A stretch of 64,000 nucleotides of DNA, from positions 1-64,000 of the forward strand of contig JAEUUT010000061.1 in the NCBI GenBank assembly GCA_016787415.1, written 5' to 3'. Made by a program: the position numbers and the translations under genes. The stretch is from Saprospiraceae bacterium (GTDB lineage Bacteria > Bacteroidota > Bacteroidia > Chitinophagales > Saprospiraceae). A model generated the notes under the pieces. It saw only the letters and a program-made list of their open reading frames with translations. It did not search any database and was not told the DNA's origin. Shown one piece after another: positions 29,801-36,250 of this stretch (positions are counted from its first letter, which is position 1; the number at the start of each line of letters is the position of its first letter).

Positions 29801-31249
29801 ATACAAACCCTCGAAATCGAAGTAGAGCAGGTGAAGCGCCAACTGTTAGCGGCACAATTGCGGGAGAAGAATGCCTTGCGTGACCTGAATAACCATCAGA
29901 TCCAACTCTCCCATGCCATAGAAACGCATCATTACATGCGGGATAAGTTTACTTCGCAGCAACTTTATCTGTGGATGCAAAAGGAACTGGCTGCGATGCA
30001 TTATCACCTGTTTGAGTGCGCCCTGCAAACCGCCCGACAGGCTGAACGCGCATACAACCGCGAGCGGGGCTACACGAATGAGCATTTTCTCAATATGCCA
30101 TTCTGGGATAGTCTTCATGAAGGCCTGCTGTCCGGCGAACGGCTGCAAAAAGCATTACGTTGCATGGAAAAAAGTTATCTCGACAACAATGTGCGCCGCT
30201 ACGAGCTGACGAAACACATTTCCATGCGTCATTTCTTCCCAGCAGCACTACTGCAACTCATTGCAACAGGAACGTGTGAAATTCAAATTCCGGAAGCACT
30301 TTTTGATCTTGATAACCCGGGACACTATCTCCGGATGTTAAAAAGTGTTTCGATCAGTATTCCCTGTATTGTTGGCCCTTATGCTACGGTAAACTGTCGC
30401 CTAACGCTGCTTAATAGTCAAACGCGAATAACTCCGAAGTTGCACTGTGGTCATGGCACTTGCTGTACATCTTGCCATCCCTCAGAAGGGTACTATTCTA
30501 ACACAGCGGATGACAACAGATTTGCGCACGAGTTTATCGGCACACAATCCATCGCAACCTCGACCGGGCAAAATGACCCGGGTATATTTAACCTTGATTT
30601 CCGGGACGAGCGAAATCTGCCTTTTGAACATTACGGCGCTATCAGTACCTGGCGTATAGAACTGCCCAAAGAGCAGAACTACTTCGATATGCATACCATT
30701 AGCGATGCCGTATTGCATTTCAGCCTGACAGCCAAAGAGGGTGGTGAATTGTTGCGTAAAACGGCAATTGAGAATGCAAAAGGGTATCTTCCCGGTAATT
30801 CTATGCGCTTGATTACCGTTAAAAATGATAAGCCGGATCTCTGGTTCCAGATGGAATCGTCTCATTGGGAGAAACTACCGTTAATATTCAGCCGCAACGA
30901 TTTTCCATATCTACCTTTTCAGCATGATATGTCTGTTGTGCGGATAGATGTATTCATCGAAATGGATGGTTGCGAGCCATGCGATCACCTCAACCTTTTC
31001 TTCAAAGGTCCGGATGATTGTGTGGATTGTGATGACATGCCGGTCACTTGCGTCCGCCGTGAAGATTCGGGCAGGCTTTACCATGGAGTATTCGCCACAG
31101 ATTTTGGACCACTAGGTATTTCACAAGTATATGGAAGTTTGGTTTTTCCGAAAACTACGGGAGAGATCAAACAAGTTTATTTGCTGTGTACTTATGAAGT
31201 AGAAAGGAAAGAGTGCAAGGGTGCGAAGAATTGTGGTTGTGGGTCTTAA
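20843..31249 (+). CDS. Tc-type ABC toxin A subunit (TcA), enlarged
   Basis: A 3468-residue TcA, about 1000 longer than typical (~2500). An N-terminal beta domain (~100 residues) and a helical block precede a VRP1-like alpha region (about 580-900) with five degenerate repeats of the form L-x3-GF/Y-x-D/S-x2-I (ALYARGFTSAVQIADLSE, LLKAGYTDAGSIVAAGQ, LLIAQGFTDAGSIAAVSK). A PA14-like module lies at about 1760-1920 (YSILWEGLLLVETSGNYTFW). Neuraminidase-like and receptor-binding regions follow. The pore-forming helices are at about 2890-3070 (NHQIQLSHAIETHHYMRDKF, LREKNALRDL). The TcB-binding end is at about 3240-3310 (FEHYGAISTWRIELPKEQNY, DAVLHFSLTAKEGGELL). TcA forms the pentameric injection channel. 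There is no signal peptide. Partner: the TcB-TcC fusion upstream. Confidence 0.93.
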   Translation: MATLRIALLPPYPVTAGEFTLSIAGLTYEVYDMNVVDLENNPTNLASSVSVPQDSTQAVAYLVITLGTGGDEFITRDLRIKVYRGTDLIVDAILNYNFVTDTSKPGGYLVIPLIGFNLQSIFRKNGLPPRFSDLEDAVNAVLDADEGNLDIIELNLKQCRHVARELVWSTQENEPPKPDKKLWKLFTLDTQDDDLDDGKEQARQKFERELDAFYNTPDAKAENLAKYIWALRCAYKCVDHIASVNEIQFRFPLFPDLALSRKTREIELKITGGFGANLDIPVEYFYALGVELPVSMDWDFRYNSAISTEDSVLLEQFAQALEKGIIDAGLAINNFQAYRRLYILKTTLSSGLSAPLNDNAVYVNCQPEALLFPPSGWLAYTAADLNIFWDTLSFDQEHADLVLFALVQGNQYLYNAIHPLATSVNALAGTSQQQWEARYVAADAARIAFDNTHLDPDFLPKGKVEEQAKAFALYAMRFFNTVAAATLTPVIINQMPVPSFGVEGPVESFLATYTLGSGFDPVAAMATAAGIIKDDVCGQQWLVDKIAILDALFLLTKDLKVGSDPIPVFQQYPVMEALYARGFTSAVQIADLSETDFIAALTGTVAYPFGKKIHEASGVSSMMMRLVNGASRCYDSRDTVPALLKAGYTDAGSIVAAGQADLSTVLTGAGASDCTEAIYRNAQDQVNRSLAPLAKACDAAQQEAAIVALVAKKYYDPGSIVASGSLIAFDKSIKDANIRTCLPGIYEAAQNLVQEQLANLVRCDFDSNQVNQMVNLLIAQGFTDAGSIAAVSKSVFLRLFPINDQSFFTKDCLVFIHQAAIAAARTDLALLTKDCNASAQTNPQAILAALIKQGFKQPQDICQLSFKAFLEKLQKGIALECAKHIYQAAGGNPDNPDVPGCGGVFHPVNDGCLVNCIPPAHLAPTGPTAYLHDLLLASPGSTCAKPAGPGSETLGNIITPRRGDLGALKATSSNAETPIPLIDLANEQLENMVATGSPQGAVYDTAYDMAGGHFLSRLDGTCADEKENDGVRHDPAVLLQAMPEHSSPVVKHSSSAYDKLKNDFSDACHLPYDQALDVSRSYLQRLGLDRFEAMRRFGTAIRAFGPEPGVAPDKFQKQVWRLPLDKSLAYEYLCFSQEEYDFLFGQDLSTATINGMPACYSLFGFIPQEWKGKSTEEADEEWLTKASNLCTFLESTCLSYCEFHALTESGFMPLVSDQADHLFPKCEPCCCNDYQLEKVMKGGSTSTLTKEDFVRLMIFIRLWRKMQCVPGGKYTFAEFRDICEVLELYKNGAINPDFLYELAHFQLLRDIYHLPLTDGSEATGTGATHTHLLALWAGAPTGQLEWAIDTLLDAIQIKIQKTHHCERRPPEFVKILKNNLNALSELAGFSTTEQGLTWIGAPHLTAAFAEVLGNVFHSRFSVGELFFLFSKEPHLAGDDPFPLPSGNEALENPLELPDDDGQFSLWQLRAKLLSAAPDSSEWTWMKINAVLRDEFGYTTAPANDPLQSLGYHFFPNTLVSEGYLVNTADRQYRTHLTTTVEMLWNEQKSPFRYDLGNKQLWTELPWLTDEAVIAKLSRVRQLTTEEIKAVQHLYFMPRADMARFRYVFSNFTEAQEMLLQQPDEEKRWVYFRDNFALFYERCQIVAQHLADHVTSATSQACGDSKALAWEILKNLYADENLGQTTWQDSGGAAPDVKWPNQPSGGAFSAMVQLTGTGLLGAVKDKKGNLIWREVRGGLDAFGGEENNADSPFPTVLPGIEWNATQKIATIRNGFALENQNGKLLGGAEGYSILWEGLLLVETSGNYTFWAGAPTPGNEVPDFKKASKAQWSLTLQRGHKQMLLLSHDISGESAPPHCSAPVLLKEGVYEITIQYIQPEPSLDNWEDGCPQTTGFQVKYSGADTDGAICTLPIERLYVKSKSASLGDGITEVSDAANNFLSQQYVGTMRDFLRTYSRAFASMLFAHRFELSANRIADDGMSEIGYLLSKPSRFAGLAFSKISGSWVIHLADFNFNLLPVVNNYYPPESSTDKRADPDLIRQQALFDVFLRIYDYTVLRHETRAATENPVWLALKESAEGHADHEGHLLRHMGIDLRHTHLVTNFFGPYTVLSSDLEDERWTRRVWEAEKGLRRLLCAFFPADITQARPLLWAAPDPNAIYTLEIPFGDQTPQTGNGNLTRFVRFGLIENGIPRRYDELKQLNDGLRVRAQKALLAYLTRMNRITLPEGGFATTANDLNGLLLMDVVPGLCQAATRIEASISAVQTLVQRARLGLEPTLTVSSEFRRFWDKRMAQFHIWEKSERQDIYRENFIAHEKTAEARKSESFQMLEDRLRTQTLSVPVSGGVTILSTQKPPAHTGMSLLQKKAPSTTQAISDIEGFDLFGKPENYTRPGWLADIREEKLPFWLEAAIQMKVPFVRVAAAGIPPAGITYDCADGICCSACGDIHPPLVDEYYFWMITGKYYAKITQDASREWDNEEDLPKLLHLNTRDKVYLAWTHKHNGVFQPMRWSFEGVTVTGTPGLNWFGRFEDSLHFEITGADTLVGIPACDGGTPFPTGFRYDMVTDTAVPVRAIGLENCFKVELLTPSTYFAYFDPGAPLVPNTMFAPALAVAQNLEIHCKYEEAVQWYELVIKPLKEDNRWQKCVDNQSCCCESGEISEQEFCRRAMLLYYLETLIRWGKNLLQKNTGASIQQARLILETAGKILGECPLTTQAKWQDSDDTPKILDFIPMTAALNPQLICKYEEVADGLALVHHCMNNNRLQNGRDRDNKNYWQTTVMQGSCREEDAECCDDLWCMPTSPYRFTFLISKAMELAGTVSSLGNSLSAAFKEGDAEFLAALRESQSRQLLEQTTSVRELNARESNWQTQALEKTLEITQARLAYYQLLVANGLIAEEEDYKAFIDQSMIASATAQGIEAITAPIHLTPDAYAGPFPLLHATGGDKIAQFVLTGAKIAHTISSIQGTRASKRLTTGGWTRRLQEWNFQIQTLEIEVEQVKRQLLAAQLREKNALRDLNNHQIQLSHAIETHHYMRDKFTSQQLYLWMQKELAAMHYHLFECALQTARQAERAYNRERGYTNEHFLNMPFWDSLHEGLLSGERLQKALRCMEKSYLDNNVRRYELTKHISMRHFFPAALLQLIATGTCEIQIPEALFDLDNPGHYLRMLKSVSISIPCIVGPYATVNCRLTLLNSQTRITPKLHCGHGTCCTSCHPSEGYYSNTADDNRFAHEFIGTQSIATSTGQNDPGIFNLDFRDERNLPFEHYGAISTWRIELPKEQNYFDMHTISDAVLHFSLTAKEGGELLRKTAIENAKGYLPGNSMRLITVKNDKPDLWFQMESSHWEKLPLIFSRNDFPYLPFQHDMSVVRIDVFIEMDGCEPCDHLNLFFKGPDDCVDCDDMPVTCVRREDSGRLYHGVFATDFGPLGISQVYGSLVFPKTTGEIKQVYLLCTYEVERKECKGAKNCGCGS

Positions 31250-31290
31250 CTTGTAAAGTTATTTCAGGACAAGACACTCATAAACTGTTA

Positions 31291-34200
31291 TTAAAACTCT
31301 TTTAAAGATGAAGTATAGGTTTCAAATACGCTCTGCTCAAAATCATCTTTATAGAAAAGGTACTTCTGGACATAGGCGGTAAATTCGCGTTCCAAATCTT
31401 TCCCAATCAAGGGATGGAAGTGCCGGATATCATCGAGGTAGAGGCCGTGTTCCATATCAGTAATGAAGCGGAACATCTTTTCGTAGACAGCGGTAAGGGT
31501 AGAGGCCTCCACGCTTTCGCTGCCGAACGGACCTTCATACTGCTGGGTGATGATTTTAAAATAACTCTTCCTTTTGAGTGGATTTCCTTCGAATGGATGG
31601 AGATAGTGCTGAAAAAGATAGGCACAAAGCGCATCGGGGAGTTCACCGATCCCATTGATCATTTGCCGGATCATTTTTTTATCCAGCAGGATGGTTTGGG
31701 TCTTTTGCAAAAATGATGGGGGGTGGTAACGTTGATCGGATTTTTTATAGAGAAACAGGCCCTGGGAAACAAAATCGATGATATCGCCCGGGCTGGCATC
31801 GGCAGTAGAAGACAAAAGATGAATCTGTATATCGTCCAGCAGGCGATCGATATACGGGAGATTGGATTGATATTGAAAGAGGCCATCATTGTTGAATACC
31901 TGATGCAGGACGTCAAATTTATTGGTGGTATTTGCTTCGAACAATTCAAAAAAGACGGTCCAGTATTCGGGTTCATAAAACGAAAATTCGTGGTCGAAAA
32001 GAATGGCCAGAATGATTTTTTTCAAATTCTCCTCCCTGGGATAATCCAGGGCCAGCACGCGGTTGAGCAGGAATTTTTTATCAAAAGCGTAGTAAGGTAT
32101 TTGGGCTATTTCGTGGAGGTAATGTTGAAATTGCTCTTTTTTTTCGGGCTCCAAATCCTCTTTCAGGCTGAGGATATAGAGGGTACTGAACACTTCGAGT
32201 AAGCCGTCTTTAAACCGGGAAAAGGAAAAGCGCGCATTTTCGGTTTGGGAAAGGCCGGCTAATAAAGCGGTGACGTGGTGATCGAATTCGTCCAGGCCGG
32301 CAGCATTGGCCCGCTGTAGCAACCCGCTGATGTACTGTAGGTAGGCTTCATTATCCGGAATACTTATGTAGAGGCCGTGTTCAAAACTATTGGCAAACTC
32401 AAACAGGATTTCATACAAATCGGGCTCATTGAGCGCTATGAGTCCCTGGAGGGTTAAGGCGGCTACCTGGTTGGTTTGGCCCTCCTTATACATACTGCTT
32501 TGTTCCAGGAGCGGGAGAATTTGAGCAGCCAGTTGCCGGGCGATTATTTTAATCGCCGACGGTTTGGGCTGGCTGGTTTTTACATATTTGTTCCCCAATT
32601 TGGACAAACATTCCGCAGCGGCCATCAACTGCCCCTCGTCGTTTAAGACTTCCGAATCCCCGGGCGCTTTTTCCGCCAGGTCGGCCAGAATTTTAAGTTG
32701 ATTTTCGGCGTCTGCCAGGAGAAAATCGTGCGATTCGACCAAACTGCTTAGTTTCACCATGTACTCCATTAAATCTTCGGGACAAAGTGCAACGAGCCGC
32801 CTGATCTGGCCGGCAAATGGAGTCAACCTTTCCGGGTCGGCTTCGCAAAGGAGGTTGATGTAGAACATGGCCACATTCCAGATCCAGCGCATCTGGCCAG
32901 TTAGTTTCATATATTTTTCGTCGGTGTAAAGCGCCTCGTCATTATCCAGCCGGTCGAGGGCTTCCTCTATTTTTTTACTTTTAGGGAAACCGTATTCGAG
33001 GACCCGGATCATGGCGGCGATCACCTCCGGGTCAGAAGAGAGGTCGGCGGTTTTCAGCAGATTCACCAGGTAGTAGGGTTGCTCCATTTCGGAGAGAAAC
33101 TGATTTTTGGCTACACGGGTGGTGCTGATCCTTTTGACCAGGTTGCTTTTATAATGCTGAATTAATTGCGGCGGCAGTTTGGCGTGTATTTTTCCAATGG
33201 CGTCGAGGATGATTCCTTGCCAGTAATCATCAAAATAGTTTTTCTCAAAAAAAACAATCAGTAGATCGATGTCCATTTGGGTGATAAGTGTCTGGACCAT
33301 TTCCCGGTTGCATTCCCCTGCCAACAGGTAGTACAGGAAAGTCAGGTAATGTTGCTCATTTTTCTCCGTTTCCTTTTTCAACCGTTGGAACAGCGTCAGC
33401 AGGCGATCTTTGGATTGGCCATTTTTTTGCTCCAGGGATATTTTACCGACGATAAAGCGAACGAAGGTCCAAAAAAAGCGGTCCTGGAGTAGGTAAATAA
33501 CGGCCTCTGCACTGATTTCATCGGCTACGAAACCGGCGGCCAGGTATTCCTGGAAAGTGACCGTATGGAAAGAGAACTGCCAGTCGGCGCCGGGTTCATG
33601 GGTCTTTTTATTACCAAAACCCAGATTAGAGAGGTCGTCGGCCAGGATTTCATGCCGATCCAACAAGGTGCCTTTCCAAATGAATTTTTTATCTAATTGC
33701 ATTCGGTAAGCCAACGCGTTCAATTCGCGCATGCGGCTATTCCGGGGATCCAGGACCAGTGGGTTGCCCTTGTCTTTTTCATAATTAATGATCCAGGCAA
33801 ATACTTCCCGTTGGAGTTGATAGAGGGAGTCGATATCCTGCAGGGTTTGGCGGGCTTGCGGATCGGTGAGGTAGATCAGCATGATGTAAGAAAGCATCAG
33901 CGGCGCGTGCGCATAGTCGCGCAGGACCTTGTTTTTAGCCAGAATATCGGTTACCTCGTTTTCAGATTTTCCCGGTTGGTCTGATTTGGTCAGGATGGTA
34001 CGGATATATGCACGAATATTGGCATCGTTAAAGCCATCGATGCGGAAGTGGGCGCCGGGCTGCACAGGCAGGCCGATTAGCCCATACGGCCTGGACAACA
34101 GGAGAAAATCTGCCTGCGGATAAAAACGGTCGAGTTCTTTGAAGAGTTTTTGCCGCATTTCGGCGGAGAGCTCATCCAGGCCATCCAGGACTAATAGATA

Positions 34201-34914
34201 GTCATGGGGGTAGTTCTGGAGGAGTTTATGTAGGTCTTCGGTGGAAAAATCGAGGCCTTGCAGGTAGCGCTGGCAGATTTCGTGGGCCAAAAAGTTTTGT
34301 TTCGCGAGGTCGAGGTCACGCAGTTGGAGGTAGATTAAAGCCGTGGGAATGTTGATTTTGTGGAGCGCCCATTGGTGGCAAAGCCATTTTGCATAGGTAG
34401 ACTTACCCACACCCGGGTTGCCGGAGATTACGATCCGGTGGTTATTGCCGAGGATATTATCGGAGATCGCTTCGGCGGAGAGTTCGGCTCTGAAAATCGA
34501 ATTGATTTTTATTTTCTCTGAAGATGGTTGTTGTTCTTCATTCAAGAGGGATTCCCGATCGGCCAGTTTCTGGTGTTCAACGTAGGAAAGTTGGATAAAG
34601 TAGTCCTCCATGGATAAGGAACCCAGCAGGGCGGTTTTATCCCCATTGATCCGGATCTGGGTAAAGTCGGAGTGGGTTTTGTAGTGGTTGGCGAGGTGGA
34701 TAGGCAGGTGATAAGCCACCTGTAGTTTTTTTTCAGTTTCGGGTTCGGGAAAAATCCGTAGAAAAATTCCCACCAGGGCGATGGTGATCGCGATCAATCC
34801 GATGAGGGGTTCGAAATAATCATTGGAATTCGATTTTTCATACCAATAGATGGTAACAATCAAAATCAGCACAGAACTGATGATGGTGGTCCAACTTTCT
34901 AATATGCGGCGCAT
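31291..34914 (-). CDS. Membrane-anchored NACHT-family NTPase
   Basis: From the ATG at 34914 (a TTG lies two codons earlier) the product is about 1207 residues. Two N-terminal membrane helices (TTIISSVLILIVTIYWY and PLIGLIAITIALVGIFLRIF) are followed by a STAND/NACHT module: Walker A GNPGVGKST (about 165-173), LQLRDL, Walker B YLLVLDGLDELS (about 238-248), and an FLLLSRP sensor. The C-terminal ~700 residues are helical and repeat-like, as in sensor regions of NLR-like proteins. Bacterial NACHT proteins act in antiphage defence; here the effector could be the membrane part, though the helices may only be an anchor. It converges with TcA, with only 41 bp between stops. A broken gene resembling its C-terminus lies at 60179-60605. 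Confidence 0.9.
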   Translation of the reverse strand: MRRILESWTTIISSVLILIVTIYWYEKSNSNDYFEPLIGLIAITIALVGIFLRIFPEPETEKKLQVAYHLPIHLANHYKTHSDFTQIRINGDKTALLGSLSMEDYFIQLSYVEHQKLADRESLLNEEQQPSSEKIKINSIFRAELSAEAISDNILGNNHRIVISGNPGVGKSTYAKWLCHQWALHKINIPTALIYLQLRDLDLAKQNFLAHEICQRYLQGLDFSTEDLHKLLQNYPHDYLLVLDGLDELSAEMRQKLFKELDRFYPQADFLLLSRPYGLIGLPVQPGAHFRIDGFNDANIRAYIRTILTKSDQPGKSENEVTDILAKNKVLRDYAHAPLMLSYIMLIYLTDPQARQTLQDIDSLYQLQREVFAWIINYEKDKGNPLVLDPRNSRMRELNALAYRMQLDKKFIWKGTLLDRHEILADDLSNLGFGNKKTHEPGADWQFSFHTVTFQEYLAAGFVADEISAEAVIYLLQDRFFWTFVRFIVGKISLEQKNGQSKDRLLTLFQRLKKETEKNEQHYLTFLYYLLAGECNREMVQTLITQMDIDLLIVFFEKNYFDDYWQGIILDAIGKIHAKLPPQLIQHYKSNLVKRISTTRVAKNQFLSEMEQPYYLVNLLKTADLSSDPEVIAAMIRVLEYGFPKSKKIEEALDRLDNDEALYTDEKYMKLTGQMRWIWNVAMFYINLLCEADPERLTPFAGQIRRLVALCPEDLMEYMVKLSSLVESHDFLLADAENQLKILADLAEKAPGDSEVLNDEGQLMAAAECLSKLGNKYVKTSQPKPSAIKIIARQLAAQILPLLEQSSMYKEGQTNQVAALTLQGLIALNEPDLYEILFEFANSFEHGLYISIPDNEAYLQYISGLLQRANAAGLDEFDHHVTALLAGLSQTENARFSFSRFKDGLLEVFSTLYILSLKEDLEPEKKEQFQHYLHEIAQIPYYAFDKKFLLNRVLALDYPREENLKKIILAILFDHEFSFYEPEYWTVFFELFEANTTNKFDVLHQVFNNDGLFQYQSNLPYIDRLLDDIQIHLLSSTADASPGDIIDFVSQGLFLYKKSDQRYHPPSFLQKTQTILLDKKMIRQMINGIGELPDALCAYLFQHYLHPFEGNPLKRKSYFKIITQQYEGPFGSESVEASTLTAVYEKMFRFITDMEHGLYLDDIRHFHPLIGKDLEREFTAYVQKYLFYKDDFEQSVFETYTSSLKEF

Positions 34915-34981
34915 TCTCAATCAGTTTTGGGGGTAAATGTACGGTGGAAAGGGTTAGTTGGATCATGGTAAAGACCCTTCT

Positions 34982-35263
34982 CTATTTCTCGATTCGCTTA
35001 AAACGTTGGCCGGTTTGGGCTGTTAATGTCCCATACACAAAGGAAAGTACAAGGCTAAAAGTGATGTACGAAAGATGTAGACTCTTGTAACAAATGCCAT
35101 CGCAGGTATTTGTGAAAGTGTGTAATGTTTTCAATTGATGTCCGTTACGAAATATAATTCCAATCTTTATTTCAGTCAACGTCAATGCTCGCGAATATCC
35201 GTGATGCAAAGGGTTGGGTCGACAAGGCTTTGATTTGTGATATTTTGTAGATAATTTTTCCAT
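34982..35263 (-). pseudogene. Truncated third Rhs tip gene (5' fragment)
   Basis: The last ~35 residues (a hydrophobic SYITFSLVLSFVYGTLTAQ segment, then TGQRFKRIEK) match the signal peptide plus first Rhs residues of the genes at 35415-38069 and 38132-40603. The DNA from the ...GATTCGCTT region to TTGGCCGGTTTG is clearly homologous. The frame stops at 34982, immediately after the shared QRFKRI, so everything downstream (Rhs core and tip) is lost. No good ATG sits close to the signal segment. It is a decayed or recombined remnant of the same cassette family. Confidence 0.75.
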
Positions 35264-35414
35264 AAATCAAAGATTTAAAGACAGCATACTTCGGGTCGCA
35301 GACCTCTCAATCTTTGTTATAGATATAATGACTTCTAACTACTTGCTACAAGCGGGATGCTTCTGATATTCCCATAACCGATTTCAATATATTTTATGAG
35401 TACCAGATGGTTCT

Positions 35415-36250
35415 TTACAAGTTCCTTACATTTTGGTGGGATTCTCTTTTTTCGGCTTTTTTCGGCTTGCTTGTACCCGTTTTCGTTCCTGTATTGTCCT
35501 CCCCAACTTTTACACCAAATATAGCGTTCTTGCCCGGCCTTACTATTAGCTTGTTTGCATCATTGCCATGGCTATCTCTTATTGCACGTACATAATTATT
35601 TATTTTCCCAATTTTATTTGCAGCCTCATAGTTAATGTCTAGTATGCTTTCAGTAAATTCTCCACAAAAGTCACCTGTTTTATTTGTCATTTTATCCACA
35701 GCGGCTTGAGCAAGTCTAGATATATCCGTTACTAATAATGGAGAATTCGCATCGTTCATTAATTCCCTAACAATTCTATCTTGACCATCTACCAGAAAAA
35801 CATGTTGACCATTGACAATGACATAAGTATCGGCTAATCCGGCCCAATCATGTACAAACTCATGAGCGGCATCCCCTTTCCAAGTAGCACTTTTAGGTGC
35901 TAATACCATAAAGTCTCCATGTTTAGAAGTGTTTTTTGTAAATGATGAGCTTCTTGCCTTTTTATCATACTGAACAACAGTTCCATATCCTGCGGCATCT
36001 CTGTCAGATGCTGCCTGGTCAATATCTGTATAGGTTTTCACTTCAGTGTTGAACGTCATGGTGGCTGACCTAACTTCGCCATTAATTATAACTGCCGTAT
36101 TAACTGATTTCCCACCATAAAAATCACTAGGTTCTCCGATTGCTTTCATGGCTGAACTTCTATTTCCTAAAACATCTAAAACAAGATATACAGAGTTTGT
36201 AACTGTTATAGAGACAGAACCATCTGCGTTTTCAACTATTGTAACTTTGG
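35415..36250 (-). other. Variable C-terminal domain of tip 1 (HEFVH putative zincin)
   Basis: It starts right after the shared NDPNGE end of the Rhs core. It is more AT-rich than the core and has no similarity to the tip of the neighbouring paralogue. The key motif is HEFVHDWAGLAD with two His, Glu and a distal Asp as candidate zinc ligands and catalytic residues. Confidence 0.65.

Noticed and set aside
35264..35414. Immunity gene after tip 1
   Set aside because: Only 151 bp with no frame of useful length on either strand.
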